Shown in pieces: positions 51,811-61,682 of a stretch of 64,000 nucleotides of DNA. A model generated the notes under the pieces. The model saw only the letters and a list, made by a program, of their open reading frames with translations. It was not told the DNA's origin and did not search any database. Made by a program: the position numbers and the translations under genes. The number at the start of each line of letters is the position of its first letter. The stretch's first letter is position 1. This DNA comes from Citrobacter amalonaticus (GTDB taxonomy: Bacteria; Pseudomonadota; Gammaproteobacteria; Enterobacterales; Enterobacteriaceae). The DNA is taken from assembly GCF_018252635.1 (NCBI RefSeq), contig NZ_JAGTXM010000002.1, positions 514,962-578,961 on the forward strand, given 5' to 3'.

Positions 51811-52936
51811 ATTGCCTGATGAGCAATGTCAGCACTTCATAATGCGCGGTATGCGGGAACATATCGAAAAGCTGTACCCGTTCAATGCGGTAGCCCGGCA
51901 AAGCGGCAATGTCTTTCGCCATTGTTTGCGCATTACAGCTGGAATAGATAATGAACGGCGTCGCCATCTGCTCCAGATAATCGCAAAGCGGCTTGCCGAT
52001 TCCGCGTCTCGGTGGATTCACCAGCACCAGTTCCGGCACGTCACCCTTCCCGGTGGCAAACTGCGTCGAATCCAGCGCCTGAAAATGAAGATGAGTTAAG
52101 CCCAGTTCCGTCGCTGACTGCTTCGCACAGGCAATGGCTTCCGGCGCAATTTCAATTCCCGTCAGCTGCATCTGCGGCGTCGCGCAGTGCAGGCCAAAAC
52201 CGCCCACGCCACAGAACAGATCCCACATGTGATTCACCGGCAACTGTCGCACCCAGTCACGCGCCGTGGCATACAGTTGGCTTGCCACCGCCGGATTGGT
52301 CTGGAAGAAACTGTGCGGGCGGATCCACAGCGGCACATCGTTAAACCGCTCCGCCAGCGCCTGCTGTTCCGTCAGGAAGATTTCTGTCTCCCCTTCCATA
52401 ATCGCCATATGCACCGGCTGAAGGTTAACGCTGATAACCTTCAGTTGCGGCAGTTGCGCCTGCAGCCACGGCAGAGCAGCACGCAACTGCGCCAGTTTAC
52501 TGTCTGAACGCAGGACAAAGCGCAGCATCATACCGCCATCAAACTGACTTTCCGTCAGCAGAAGGTACTTAAGCTCTCCACGCTTGCGCGCCACGTTGTA
52601 GGGCGTGAGTCCGGCGCGGGCAATAAACGGTTTCAGCGCGGCAAACACCGGCGCAAACGAGGCCGGATAAAGCGGGCAATCGCACAGATCTTCCGGCGTA
52701 CCATCGCGATGCAACATGCCCAGCAATGGTTTTTCCACACTGCCGCTGACCACCATCTTCGCTTTATTGCGAAACGCCTGCTCCGGGCCGCTCACCGGCG
52801 CGCGCCACTCCCCGACCGGAAAACCGGCAAGCAGATTTTTCAGATCGGCGGTTTTGGCGGCAAGTTGCTCGCCAATGGGCTGAGTTACCCACTGACAGGA
52901 GCGACAGCGACCGGCGTCATAGAGTGCGCACTGCAT
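51809..52936 (-). CDS. rlmC: RlmC, 23S rRNA m5U747 methyltransferase
   Basis: 375 residues from ATG 52936 ([16 protein letters not shown]), the E. coli length; N-terminal Cys residues [12 protein letters not shown] bind a [4Fe-4S] cluster. SAM-binding motif [14 protein letters not shown] (about 235-248), VNPPRRGIG (about 307) and the catalytic Cys in [12 protein letters not shown] (about 334). The 27-codon upstream extension is not conserved-looking. Confidence 0.96.
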   Translation of the reverse strand: MQCALYDAGRCRSCQWVTQPIGEQLAAKTADLKNLLAGFPVGEWRAPVSGPEQAFRNKAKMVVSGSVEKPLLGMLHRDGTPEDLCDCPLYPASFAPVFAALKPFIARAGLTPYNVARKRGELKYLLLTESQFDGGMMLRFVLRSDSKLAQLRAALPWLQAQLPQLKVISVNLQPVHMAIMEGETEIFLTEQQALAERFNDVPLWIRPHSFFQTNPAVASQLYATARDWVRQLPVNHMWDLFCGVGGFGLHCATPQMQLTGIEIAPEAIACAKQSATELGLTHLHFQALDSTQFATGKGDVPELVLVNPPRRGIGKPLCDYLEQMATPFIIYSSCNAQTMAKDIAALPGYRIERVQLFDMFPHTAHYEVLTLLIRQ

Positions 52937-52976
52937 ACAGAAACCTTTATCTAAACAGGGGCGAGGATTATACACA

Positions 52977-53465
52977 TTATTGCAGGCGGAAGAAGCGACG
53001 ACTGGCCGCAGGCACAAATAGTAATAACAGCACCAGCATATCGGGTAACTTTTGCATCACCAGCGTACGCAGTATCTCCCGCTTTGACTCACCGGCAATA
53101 CTGAACAGTTCAGGATAACCGTAGCCCAACGACGCCGCCCACAAATAGCCTGCGGCAATCACCTGCGTGAGGAGATACACCCAGCGCGCCCAGTTACGCC
53201 CCTTAACCAGTGAAAATGCGCAGGCGATCTCAACAAACACCAGCACCAGGCTGCTCAGAAAAACCAGCGTTAAACTCCAGGTTTGCACACTGCGATGAAT
53301 AAACTCAACCAGTCCGCGAACGCCGAGCGTGTTAAAGATCATCAGCAGGTCGAGCCCACGGATCATAATAATGGCGAGCGCCGCCACCTGCACCAGTGCA
53401 GGCACATTCAGGCGGGCATGTGATGAGGATGATTTTTTAAAAAATCCCAACGAATCGTCTTCCAT
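52977..53465 (-). CDS. ybjO: YbjO, inner-membrane protein (DUF2593)
   Basis: 162 residues with four membrane segments (about 22-45, 65-88, 95-120, 135-155). Core gene located between potI and rlmC, as in E. coli. No function is established. Confidence 0.92.
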   Translation of the reverse strand: MEDDSLGFFKKSSSSHARLNVPALVQVAALAIIMIRGLDLLMIFNTLGVRGLVEFIHRSVQTWSLTLVFLSSLVLVFVEIACAFSLVKGRNWARWVYLLTQVIAAGYLWAASLGYGYPELFSIAGESKREILRTLVMQKLPDMLVLLLLFVPAASRRFFRLQ

Positions 53466-53524
53466 GAAAACAATGCCGCGACGAGCGCGGCATTGCGTAG
53501 CCAGGTTGGCAGATTTTAGTGTCT

Positions 53525-54370
53525 TCAGTCACGTCTTGCACGCTGGATATCGCGGATCCGCTGTTTTTCCGTGCGAGCCATCAGATACCAGGCGATAAAA
53601 CCGACAATTCCGACCACGCCGAGGATCAGCGTCGCCAGGGCGTTGATTTCCGGGTTAACGCCCATCCGCACGCTGGAGAAAACCAGCATCGGCAGCGTGG
53701 TCGCGCCCGGTCCGGAGACAAAGCTGGCAATGACCAGATCGTCCAGCGACAGAGTGAACGCCAGCAGCCAGCCGGAGACGACTGCCGGCATAATCATTGG
53801 CAGCGTAATCACAAAGAAGACCTTCAACGGCGTCGCCCCCAGATCCATTGCTGCTTCCTCAATGGAACGATCCAGTTCACGCAGACGCGAGGAAATCACC
53901 ACCGCCACATACGCCGTACAAAAAGTGACGTGCGCCAGCCAGATGGTCAGCATGCCACGATCCGACGGCCAGCCAATCGCGTGGCCCAATGCGACAAACA
54001 GCAGTAACAGGGAAAGCCCGGTGATCACATCCGGCATGACCAGCGGCGCGGTAATCATAAAGGCAAAGCCGTTCGACCCGCGAAAACGCCCAAAACGCAC
54101 CATCACCACCGCGGCAATGGTACCGAGTATCGCCGCCATGGTCGCCGCGCAGGCGGCGATGGTCAGACTCAGCCCCACCGCGCTCATCATAGCGCTGTCA
54201 CGGAACAGTTCGCCGTACCAGCGCGTTGACCATCCTGCCCATACCGTGACCAGTTTGGAACTGTTAAACGAGTAGATGACCAGCATCAGCATCGGCGCGT
54301 ACAGGAAGGTAAACCCGAGCACCAGGATCACAATGCGCCAGGGCGAACGAATTACCGGTAAGTTGTTCAT
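53525..54370 (-). CDS. potI: PotI, putrescine importer permease
   Basis: 281 residues from ATG 54370 (MNNLPVIRSPWRIVILVLG), the E. coli length. Six membrane spans and the EAA loop EEAAMDLGATPLKVFFVITLP. The potH stop overlaps the start by 4 bp. Last gene of potFGHI. Confidence 0.96.
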   Translation of the reverse strand: MNNLPVIRSPWRIVILVLGFTFLYAPMLMLVIYSFNSSKLVTVWAGWSTRWYGELFRDSAMMSAVGLSLTIAACAATMAAILGTIAAVVMVRFGRFRGSNGFAFMITAPLVMPDVITGLSLLLLFVALGHAIGWPSDRGMLTIWLAHVTFCTAYVAVVISSRLRELDRSIEEAAMDLGATPLKVFFVITLPMIMPAVVSGWLLAFTLSLDDLVIASFVSGPGATTLPMLVFSSVRMGVNPEINALATLILGVVGIVGFIAWYLMARTEKQRIRDIQRARRD

Positions 54371-55320
54371 CCGTGGACCCCTCCGCTTTTTTGCTGATGT
54401 TTGTGGAACCACATAATCGGGACGATCAGCAGCAGCAACATAACAATCGCGACCGCAGATGCCACCGGCCAGTCACGGTTGTTAAAGAACTCTTGCCACA
54501 GCACGCGACCAATCATAATGCTGTCTGGCCCACCGAGCAGTTCCGGGATCACAAACTCGCCCACAGCCGGAATGAACACCAGCATCGAACCGGCAATGAT
54601 GCCTCCTTTGGTCAGCGGGACGATCACGCTAAAGAAGGTTTTTAGCGGGCGCGCGCCCAGATCCAACGACGCTTCCACCAGCGAATAGTCAATCCGCGTC
54701 AGTGCGGTATAAATCGGCAGCACCATGAACGGCAGATAGGCGTATACAATACCAATATACACCGCCAGATTGGTGTGCAGAATGGTCAACGGCTGATCGA
54801 TCACCCCCAGCCACAGTAGAAAGTTGTTCAATACGCCATTATTTTTCAGGATCCCCATCCAGGCATATACGCGGATCAAAAACGAGGTCCACGACGGCAG
54901 GATCACCAGCAGCAGCAGAATATTACGCGTTGACGGCTTGCTGTGCGCCACTGCCCACGCCAGCGGGTAGCCCAGCAGCAAACAACAGAGCGTCGAGATC
55001 CCCGCCACCTGTAGCGACTGTAGATAAGCATCGAAATAGAGCGGATCGTCCGTTAATTGCAGGAAGTTACCGAGGTTGAGGGTGATCGACAGTTGTCCGT
55101 CGGCCCACGCCATCAGCTCCGTGTACGGGGGGATCGCCCGCGCCATCTCCGCCAGACTGATTTTAAAGACGATCAGAAAAGGCAGCAGAAACAACAGGAT
55201 CAGCCAGACGTAAGGCAGCGCAATGACCAGCTTGCGCCCGTGTTTCATCTGCACGCGCGCCAGCCAGAGCGTAAAGCCGCCTGGTTTTTCTACGCGAGCC
55301 GGAGGTTCAAGTGTACTCAT
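54367..55320 (-). CDS. potH: PotH, putrescine importer permease
   Basis: 317 residues, six spans, EAA loop VEASLDLGARPLKTFFSVIVP. Inner-membrane partner of PotI. Starts 9 bp after potG. Confidence 0.96.
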   Translation of the reverse strand: MSTLEPPARVEKPGGFTLWLARVQMKHGRKLVIALPYVWLILLFLLPFLIVFKISLAEMARAIPPYTELMAWADGQLSITLNLGNFLQLTDDPLYFDAYLQSLQVAGISTLCCLLLGYPLAWAVAHSKPSTRNILLLLVILPSWTSFLIRVYAWMGILKNNGVLNNFLLWLGVIDQPLTILHTNLAVYIGIVYAYLPFMVLPIYTALTRIDYSLVEASLDLGARPLKTFFSVIVPLTKGGIIAGSMLVFIPAVGEFVIPELLGGPDSIMIGRVLWQEFFNNRDWPVASAVAIVMLLLLIVPIMWFHKHQQKSGGVHG

Positions 55321-55329
55321 CTTCGCTCC

Positions 55330-56463
55330 TTAAACCGTCAACACCACACAACTGTCCGCATCCCAGCACAACCGCACCTCATCGCCCCAGGTCGGCAGAC
55401 CTTTGCGATAACGGTGAGCGTTTTGCAACTGGGCGCTGATCATCTGTCCGCTTTTCAGGCGTACGTGATAGATGGAGAGATCGCCAAGATAGGCAATGTG
55501 CACCACTTCGCCGACGGCGAAGTTAAAACCGTCGGCAGGCGGCTCTTCGCACAGCATGATTTTTTCCGGGCGCAACGCCACGTGCACCGGCACGTTATCC
55601 ACCACCGACGCATCCGGATCGACCTTCAACGGATGTACCAGTCCGGGGGAATACAGCACCAGACCGTCATCCTGGCGCGCTTTGAGCACGCCCTCGAACA
55701 CGTTGACCGAACCAATAAACTCCGCGCTGTAACGAGTGGTCGGATGCTCGTAAATCTCTTCCGGTTCACCGATTTGCACAAACTTACCACGGTTCATAAT
55801 GGCGATACGCCCGGCCATGGTCATCGCCTCTTCCTGATCGTGCGTCACCATCACGCAGGTTACGCCGACGCGCTCAAGGATATCGACCACTTCGAGTTGC
55901 ATACGGTCACGCAGCTTTTTATCCAGTGCGCCCATCGGTTCGTCGAGCAGTAGAAGTTTAGGCCGTTTTGCCAGGCTTCTTGCCAGCGCCACGCGTTGAC
56001 GCTGGCCGCCGGAAAGCTGATGCGGTTTGCGTTTAGCGAATTCCTGCATATGCACCAGCCCCAGCATCTCATCAACCCGGCTGACAATTTCCGCTTTCGG
56101 TAGTTTGTCCTGCTTCAGGCCAAAAGCGATGTTCTGCTCCACCGTCATATGGGGGAACAGCGCGTAGGACTGAAACATCATATTGATGGGCCGTAAATAA
56201 GGCGGTACCTGGGACAGGTCAACGCCATCCAGCATGATTTGTCCGGTGGTGGGTTGCTCAAACCCCGCCAGCATGCGCAACAACGTGGATTTTCCACAGC
56301 CTGATGCGCCCAGCAGGGCAAAGATTTCGCCTTTATAAATAGTCAGACTTACGTCATCGACAGCGTGCTGACCATCGAAGGATTTGGTCAGATTGCGGAT
56401 TTCGAGGAGCGGCGTCAGCGCTTTACGGGTTTTCGCCTGCGGGCGTGGGGTGGCATCATTCAC
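55330..56463 (-). CDS. potG: PotG, ATPase of the putrescine importer
   Basis: 377 residues. Walker A GASGCGKST (about 55), signature LSGGQRQRVALARSLA, Walker B LLLLDEPMGALD, switch His in MVTHDQ; a TOBE regulatory domain fills the C-terminus. Drives PotHI. Confidence 0.97.
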   Translation of the reverse strand: MNDATPRPQAKTRKALTPLLEIRNLTKSFDGQHAVDDVSLTIYKGEIFALLGASGCGKSTLLRMLAGFEQPTTGQIMLDGVDLSQVPPYLRPINMMFQSYALFPHMTVEQNIAFGLKQDKLPKAEIVSRVDEMLGLVHMQEFAKRKPHQLSGGQRQRVALARSLAKRPKLLLLDEPMGALDKKLRDRMQLEVVDILERVGVTCVMVTHDQEEAMTMAGRIAIMNRGKFVQIGEPEEIYEHPTTRYSAEFIGSVNVFEGVLKARQDDGLVLYSPGLVHPLKVDPDASVVDNVPVHVALRPEKIMLCEEPPADGFNFAVGEVVHIAYLGDLSIYHVRLKSGQMISAQLQNAHRYRKGLPTWGDEVRLCWDADSCVVLTV

Positions 56464-56496
56464 GGGGTGCTCTCCGGCAGAAACAAATCATGGTGC

Positions 56497-56556
56497 AGGC
56501 GCACCAGAACGGTGCGCCTCTTGCCGGGAGCGCTTCGCTTGCCCGGCCTACGGCAA
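56497..56556 (-). repeat. REP unit and perfect hairpin between potF and potG
   Basis: A REP-like palindrome (ttgccgggag to ctacggcaa, 56521-56556) abuts a nine-pair hairpin aggcgcacc / ggtgcgcct (56497-56519). Together they fill most of the 97-bp gap after potF. They can protect the potF mRNA 3' end and lower expression of potGHI, giving excess binding protein. Confidence 0.75.
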
Positions 56557-56560
56557 AAGG

Positions 56561-57673
56561 TTACTTACCGCTTTTCACCTTGGTCCAGGCTCGCGTACGG
56601 ACGCGATCAATCTTAGGATCCTGAACTTTCAGGGTGAACATTTTTGCGCGCACATCTGCTGGCGGATAAATGCCTGGATTATCACGCACCTCTGCATTCA
56701 CCAGCGCCGTTGCCTCTTTATTGGCATTCGCGTAGAACACGTGATCGGAGATATGCGCAATCACGTCCGGACGCAGCAGATAGTTGAGGAACTGATAGGC
56801 CTCGTCTTTATTTTTGGCATCTGCCGGCATCGCGAAGACATCAAAGAAGGCCATCGCCCCTTCCTTCGGAATCGAGAAGGAGATGTTGACGCCATTCTTC
56901 GCTTCTTTCGCCCGGTTGGCGGCCTGCCAGACATCCCCTGCCCAGCCAATCGCTACGCAGGTATCGCCGTTAGCCAGGTCGTTAATGTACTGCGAGGAAT
57001 GGAAGTAACGAATATTCGGCCGCAGCTTGAGCAGCAGGTCGGTAGCCGGTCCGGTGTAGTCGTCCGCTTTGGTGCTGTTCGGATCTTTACCCAGATAGTT
57101 CAGCACGGTAGCAAACACCTCTTCCGGCGCATCGAGGAAAGAGACGCCGCAGCTCTTGAGCTTTTCAAGATTTTCCGGCTTCAGCACCAGATCCCAGCTA
57201 TTCACAGGAGCATCAGCGCCGAGCACCGCTTTCACTTTATCGACGTTGTAGCCGATACCGGTGGTCGCCCACATATACGGCATCGCGAATTTATTGTCCG
57301 GGTCGTGTTTGGCGACCAGTTTCAGCAGTTCCGGATCGAGGTTTTTCCAGCCCGGCAGTTTGCTCTTATCCAGCGGCTGGAAAACACCGGCCGTTAACTG
57401 ACGTTCAAGGAAGCTCGCGGAAGGCACCACAAGGTCAAAACCGGTGCTGCCTGCCATCAGTTTGCCTTCAAGAACTTCGTTGGAGTCAAAAACGTCATAG
57501 ACCACTTTGATGCCGGTCTCTTTTTCAAAATTAGCGACCGTGTCCGGCGCAATATAATCAGACCAGTTATAGATATGGAGTGTTTTTTGTTCCGCAGCGA
57601 GCGTGCCGGCAGAGACGGCCATCAGAGCACCCGCAACCAGACCCGATAGCCATTTTTTATTTAAGGCGGTCAT
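56561..57673 (-). CDS. potF: PotF, periplasmic putrescine-binding protein
   Basis: 370 residues from ATG 57673 (MTALNKKWLSGLVAGALMAV), the E. coli length, with a signal peptide cleaved near TLAA. The mature part shows LHIYNWSDYIAPD, the family ligand-site motif with Trp, Ser and Asp. It feeds putrescine to PotGHI. First gene of the operon; a sigma-54-like element lies upstream. Confidence 0.97.
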   Translation of the reverse strand: MTALNKKWLSGLVAGALMAVSAGTLAAEQKTLHIYNWSDYIAPDTVANFEKETGIKVVYDVFDSNEVLEGKLMAGSTGFDLVVPSASFLERQLTAGVFQPLDKSKLPGWKNLDPELLKLVAKHDPDNKFAMPYMWATTGIGYNVDKVKAVLGADAPVNSWDLVLKPENLEKLKSCGVSFLDAPEEVFATVLNYLGKDPNSTKADDYTGPATDLLLKLRPNIRYFHSSQYINDLANGDTCVAIGWAGDVWQAANRAKEAKNGVNISFSIPKEGAMAFFDVFAMPADAKNKDEAYQFLNYLLRPDVIAHISDHVFYANANKEATALVNAEVRDNPGIYPPADVRAKMFTLKVQDPKIDRVRTRAWTKVKSGK

Positions 57674-57733
57674 AATCTCTTTCCTTATCAAAGTTCGTTA
57701 ACAAACGAACCAAAAAAGTTGCACTCAATGCTA

Positions 57734-57749
57734 TGCAAGAAACGTGCAT
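57734..57749 (-). promoter_or_regulatory. Candidate sigma-54 promoter of potF
   Basis: On the minus strand: ATGCACGTTTCTTGCA, compared with the sigma-54 consensus TGGCACG-N4-TTGCA. The -12 element and spacing are intact; the -24 GG is changed to TG. It would give a leader of about 50 nt. potFGHI belongs to the NtrC regulon in E. coli. No clear NtrC site is seen. The remainder of 57692-58037 shows nothing else I can support. Confidence 0.45.
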
Positions 57750-58037
57750 AGTCTGTCACTCGGCAAAAACCAGGAAGAGTGGACGCTCCCCCGACCGTTA
57801 TTGCTCGCTGTAATTAAGCTTCGCAAGAATAACTTTAGCCAGGGTTTCAGGCTATAGCCCAGATTAAAAAACGCCTTTTATCAATTTTTTATGCAATTTA
57901 TGTCTATGTGATAAAGCGAAACGGCGGAAAAGGAGGTGAATAATTCTTTAAAGAAAGGTTAAATGCAGAATAAAAGAACGTAAACCGCAGCCGCTCTGGC
58001 AGCGACTGCGCTATACGCGCCATACTTCACGTTAAAA

Positions 58038-58514
58038 TCAGTGAAGAAAATGGTTCTCAACGCTGCTTTTTTGCGCGTCGTCTTCGGCGGAAAACAGCAT
58101 CTGATGTGCGCCCGCCTCAAGAATGACCATCGATATCTGCTCTTCGCTCTGGCGTACAAACCATTCGAACTGCGCGTACGTCACCCCCTGCATAACGGAT
58201 AAAGACTGGCAAACCACCAGCTTTGGCAGATTATCATCCTGCATATCCAGAAATGCTTTCACGGTGAGGGAGCTGGCATTGATGGCAGACAGATCCGCCG
58301 CCAGCGGCAGTAACGCGGAAGGCCTGACTTCCGCCATCGCGGAAAACAGCAGCGTATTATCGACGAGATCTAATTTCGCATCGTAGATGCCGTCAAAATT
58401 TTGCATGTGTGGTAAATGCAGTGCCTGACAGGTATCACATTCAAAAAAACTCATGCCCAGGTCGTCGAGCCATTGCCGCAACGTATCCAGAGTGGGAACG
58501 ACCAATTCTGTCAT
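58038..58514 (-). CDS. ybjN: YbjN, sensory-transduction-like regulator of unknown mechanism
   Basis: 158 residues, the E. coli length. Soluble protein with the type III secretion chaperone-like fold known for the YbjN family. In E. coli altered YbjN levels affect motility, biofilm and stress genes, mechanism unknown. Monocistronic, between potF and rimK. Confidence 0.93.
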   Translation of the reverse strand: MTELVVPTLDTLRQWLDDLGMSFFECDTCQALHLPHMQNFDGIYDAKLDLVDNTLLFSAMAEVRPSALLPLAADLSAINASSLTVKAFLDMQDDNLPKLVVCQSLSVMQGVTYAQFEWFVRQSEEQISMVILEAGAHQMLFSAEDDAQKSSVENHFLH

Positions 58515-58603
58515 AATAATGTGCTACCTCTTACGATGAAAAAATACCGGCACAGCTTACGCAAAAAGTGTTCGTCATGCCACGATCATCGGCGATATTA
58601 AGA

Positions 58604-59506
58604 CTAGCCACCCGTTTTGAGACAAAATTCAGCCGTCGCATGGCGTTCGATCCACTGGATCATCCGCCCGGCAATATCAATGCCCGTGGTTTTTTCGATC
58701 CCTTCCAGGCCCGGAGAGGCGTTCACTTCCATCACCAGCGGGCCACGCTCGGCGCGTAAAATATCAACACCGGCGACATCAAGCCCAAGGGTCTGCGCGG
58801 CTTTTATCGCAATCTTGCGTTCACGGGGAGTAATGTTGGCGACGCAGGCCACTCCCCCACGATGCAAATTAGAACGAAAATCACCGTCCTTCGCCCGCCG
58901 CTCGATAGCGGCGACCACCTCATCCCCCACCACCAGACAGCGAATATCGCGACCTTTGGCCTCTTTAATATATTCCTGAACCAGAATGTGGGCGTTAAGC
59001 CCGCGAAAAGCATCCACGACGCTCTCTGCGGCCTGGCGAGTTTCTGCCAGTACGACGCCAATTCCCTGCGTTCCTTCCACCAGCTTCACCACCAGCGGCG
59101 CGCCTCCAACCATATCGATCAGATCGCTGGTATCATCCGGCGAGTGCGCAATGCCGGTAATCGGGAGATCGATACCCTGACGCGCCAGCAGTTGCAACGA
59201 GCGTAGCTTATCGCGGGCGCGGGTAATCGCCACAGATTCATTTAGCGGATAGCTGCCCAGCATCTCGAACTGGCGCAGCGCCGCCGTACCATAAAAGGTG
59301 ATCGCCGAACCGATACGCGGGATGACGGCATCAAAATGAGGTAGCTTGCGTCCTTTATAGTGAATTGAGGATGCCGCCGGATTGATGTTCATATAACAGG
59401 AAAGCGGATCGAGTATTTCGACCAGATGGCCGCGCGTCATCGCTGCTTCACGCAGACGCTTACACGACCAGAGCGTTCCATCCCGGGACAATATGGCAAT
59501 TTTCAC
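58604..59506 (-). CDS. rimK: RimK, ribosomal protein S6--L-glutamate ligase
   Basis: 300 residues. ATP-grasp fold: [20 protein letters not shown] (ATP-binding loop), [17 protein letters not shown] and [16 protein letters not shown] (Mg2+-binding Glu and Asn). Adds glutamate residues to the C-terminus of S6 and makes poly-alpha-glutamate. Third gene of ybjC-nfsA-rimK; 60 bp after nfsA. Confidence 0.97.
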   Translation of the reverse strand: MKIAILSRDGTLWSCKRLREAAMTRGHLVEILDPLSCYMNINPAASSIHYKGRKLPHFDAVIPRIGSAITFYGTAALRQFEMLGSYPLNESVAITRARDKLRSLQLLARQGIDLPITGIAHSPDDTSDLIDMVGGAPLVVKLVEGTQGIGVVLAETRQAAESVVDAFRGLNAHILVQEYIKEAKGRDIRCLVVGDEVVAAIERRAKDGDFRSNLHRGGVACVANITPRERKIAIKAAQTLGLDVAGVDILRAERGPLVMEVNASPGLEGIEKTTGIDIAGRMIQWIERHATAEFCLKTGG

Positions 59507-59566
59507 CCTGCACCTCTCTGCATCACCCGATCACTATCCCGCATATCATACACAGCGGCGGATTTT

Positions 59567-60289
59567 TTAGCGCGTCGCCCAACCCTGTTTATGCAAATAT
59601 TCCAGAATAAAGGGACGATTTTCCTTAATCAGCGTGCGGCGAATATGATCGCTCCAGGTGTCACGCCGCGTATTGCTGCCGCGGCTGAGATAATACTGCG
59701 CGAGCTGTTCGTCATAATTAGCCAGCGCGTCCCTGTCGAGTGGCTGATAGTGGTTCTCATGCATCACAATCGCCGCAGGCAGGCGCGGTTTTAGATCTGG
59801 ATTATCAGCAGGCCAACCCAGGCACAGCCCAAACAGCGGCAGTACGTGCTTCGGCAGCGTCAGCAATGCCGTGACCGACTCGATATTATTACGTAAGCCA
59901 CCGATATAAACGCCGCCCAGCCCCAACGATTCCGCCGCCGTCAGCGCGTTTTGCGCCATCATCGCCGTATCAACGACGCCCAGCAGCAACTGCTCAGCAA
60001 GGCCTAATTGCGCTTCAGGGCAAATCTGCAGATGACGATTGAAGTCCGCGCAAAAGACCCAAAACTCAGCGGCCTGCGCGACATGCTGCTGACCGCCGGT
60101 TAATGGCACCAGCGCGTCACGTAGCGCCGGATCCGTAATGCGGATAATGGATGTGCACTGCAAAAAGCTGGAACTGGAGGTCGCCTGAGCGGCAGCCAGA
60201 ATCGCCTCTCGCTGTTCAGGCGTAATCGGTTGATCGGTAAAATGGCGAATCGAACGGTGACGACGCAGAAGGTTAATGGTTGGAGTCAT
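59567..60289 (-). CDS. nfsA: NfsA, oxygen-insensitive NADPH nitroreductase
   Basis: 240 residues, FMN-binding nitroreductase fold starting LLRRHRSIRHFTDQPI; AQATSSSSFLQCTSIIR lines the FMN site and SLGLGGVYIGGLRNN the C-terminal half. Reduces nitrofurans, nitroaromatics and quinones by two-electron steps. Overlaps the 3' end of ybjC by 17 bp. Confidence 0.97.
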   Translation of the reverse strand: MTPTINLLRRHRSIRHFTDQPITPEQREAILAAAQATSSSSFLQCTSIIRITDPALRDALVPLTGGQQHVAQAAEFWVFCADFNRHLQICPEAQLGLAEQLLLGVVDTAMMAQNALTAAESLGLGGVYIGGLRNNIESVTALLTLPKHVLPLFGLCLGWPADNPDLKPRLPAAIVMHENHYQPLDRDALANYDEQLAQYYLSRGSNTRRDTWSDHIRRTLIKENRPFILEYLHKQGWATR

Positions 60290-60560
60290 TCTCTTTTTCT
60301 CTGTCTGAACGGGATAAATCGGATGGTGGCTTCATCAACTGTGGCGCCAGCCGCCGCGCGACGTGCCAGATGAATGCCAGTGCCGCGGGAATCATCAACA
60401 GTACACCCAAAAAAAGCATAATGATGACCGCTAACGCGCTGTTAAACGGCGCAGGCAGCGTCAGGTAGTGGTTCAGCGACAGTAAAGCCAGCGCCAGGAG
60501 CACCATACCCACCGTTTCCAGAATCAATACACTTTTCGGTAACGCGCCAGTCATACGCAC
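60273..60560 (-). CDS. ybjC: YbjC, small inner-membrane protein (DUF1418)
   Basis: 95 residues with two membrane spans (about 12-30 and 42-65). First gene of the ybjC-nfsA-rimK operon, which in E. coli is under MarA/SoxS/Rob control; I could not place a convincing marbox here. Function unknown. Confidence 0.93.
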   Translation of the reverse strand: MRMTGALPKSVLILETVGMVLLALALLSLNHYLTLPAPFNSALAVIIMLFLGVLLMIPAALAFIWHVARRLAPQLMKPPSDLSRSDREKENDSNH

Positions 60561-60621
60561 AGGAAGCCCTCTTTTATTGAGACATAGTGTAAGGCGTTCA
60601 GCGTGAATGTGTTTAACAGAT

Positions 60622-60658
60622 ATAGACTAAATGTATCAAAGTAAAAGGTGCAACCTAC
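60622..60658 (+). promoter_or_regulatory. Candidate OxyR tandem site upstream of grxA
   Basis: ATAGACTAAATGTAT (60622-60636) and AAAGGTGCAACCTAC (60644-60658) each match the OxyR half-site ATAGNTNNNANCTAT, with two mismatches apiece, and are separated by exactly seven bases. grxA is a classic OxyR-activated gene. The site also lies upstream of divergent ybjC. Confidence 0.65.
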
Positions 60659-60733
60659 TGTTCAAGACTGACGATTAGCGTCATCATAGCAACCATTCGC
60701 CGTCAGGCTTAGAGTTCGAGGAGAGAGACTACA

Positions 60734-60997
60734 ATGTTCACCGTTATTTTTGGTCGTCCGGGTTGCCCTTACTGTGTACGCGCAAAAGAATTGGCAGAGA
60801 AATTGAGCAACGAACGCGATGATTTCAACTATCGCTACATCGACATCCACGCGGAAGGTATTACCAAAGCGGATCTGGAAAAAACCGTCGGTAAACCGGT
60901 TGAAACCGTGCCGCAGATTTTTGTTGATCAGAAACACATCGGCGGTTGCACCGATTTTGAAGCCTGGGCGAAAGAGAATCTGAACCTGTTCGCCTGA
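60734..60997 (+). CDS. grxA: Glutaredoxin 1
   Basis: 87 residues. Thioredoxin fold with the dithiol active site GCPYCVRAKE (Cys11 and Cys14) and the cis-Pro/GSH-binding segment TVPQIFVDQKHIGG. Reduces ribonucleotide reductase, PAPS reductase and OxyR with glutathione. Ribosome binding site aggagaga. Confidence 0.98.
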   Translation: MFTVIFGRPGCPYCVRAKELAEKLSNERDDFNYRYIDIHAEGITKADLEKTVGKPVETVPQIFVDQKHIGGCTDFEAWAKENLNLFA

Positions 60998-61013
60998 GTG
61001 CTGTGAGTGATGT

Positions 61014-61041
61014 AAAAACGCCCTCTTCGGAGGGCGTTATT
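61014..61041 (+). terminator. Terminator between grxA and ybjM
   Basis: aacgccctc / gagggcgtt with a TTCG tetraloop, followed by attgatttttt; it overlaps the end of convergent ybjM by 5 bp. Confidence 0.85.
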
Positions 61042-61414
61042 GATTTTTTCGCTGTCGCGGCCTGAACAGACTGCTGATGAACAGGAAGCATAAAGCGCCT
61101 AAAGCACACCAGAATACCGCACTGAACAACCACGCCAGCTCCTGCCACAGCGAGCGAGTGGGCGTAAAGAAAAGACGTGTAAGCAGCAAACAACAAGGTG
61201 CTGCAAGCATCGCCCCGACAAGCGGTTTGATCACCTCCCGACGATGGGAGCAAAAACTGGCGACCGCGCCTGGTAGCGTAAAAAACAGTAGCCCAATTTC
61301 AGGATGCCCGGCGGCCCTAAATGCCCCTTTCATGTTCATTGTCAGAAAAAGACAGACAACCACAAAGAGCACAAAGCAGCAAACCGCGCCTACCCAACCA
61401 TGTTTATATTTCAA
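61037..61414 (-). CDS. ybjM: YbjM, inner-membrane protein
   Basis: 125 residues with four membrane spans (about 8-27, 38-55, 62-82, 95-115), the E. coli length. No function known. Divergent from ybjL across a 268-bp region in which I see no other gene. Confidence 0.9.
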   Translation of the reverse strand: MKYKHGWVGAVCCFVLFVVVCLFLTMNMKGAFRAAGHPEIGLLFFTLPGAVASFCSHRREVIKPLVGAMLAAPCCLLLTRLFFTPTRSLWQELAWLFSAVFWCALGALCFLFISSLFRPRQRKNQ

Positions 61415-61682
61415 TCATTTCTCCTGACACTGTCTCTATCGAACACACTTTTCGCCAATAGCGTCCAGTCAGATAAAGCCGTTCAGCATTCCGTGCTAAA
61501 ATACGCCAACACGATTCTTATAGCCGTTGATACGTAATGAGATTAAACTAGCGAGAATATATTGTTGCGCCGCTTATATTCGGGTCGTGAATATGTCACA
61601 ATCACCCTTATTTGATGGCAAAACAGTAGCCTAAATTACCATTTCTTTCAACAGCTTACTCGTAAACAAGAAGTTAGTCTCC

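Noticed and set aside
55057-55953. 298-codon plus-strand frame opposite potG/potH
   Set aside because: Crosses two well-defined genes on the other strand and has shadow-frame composition.
56384-57397. 337-codon plus-strand frame opposite potF
   Set aside because: Antisense shadow of potF, with no domain likeness and no ribosome binding site.
60561-60733. MarA/SoxS box for ybjC
   Set aside because: GTTGCAC occurs on the minus strand but the RYYAAAY half is not matched, so I could not support it.
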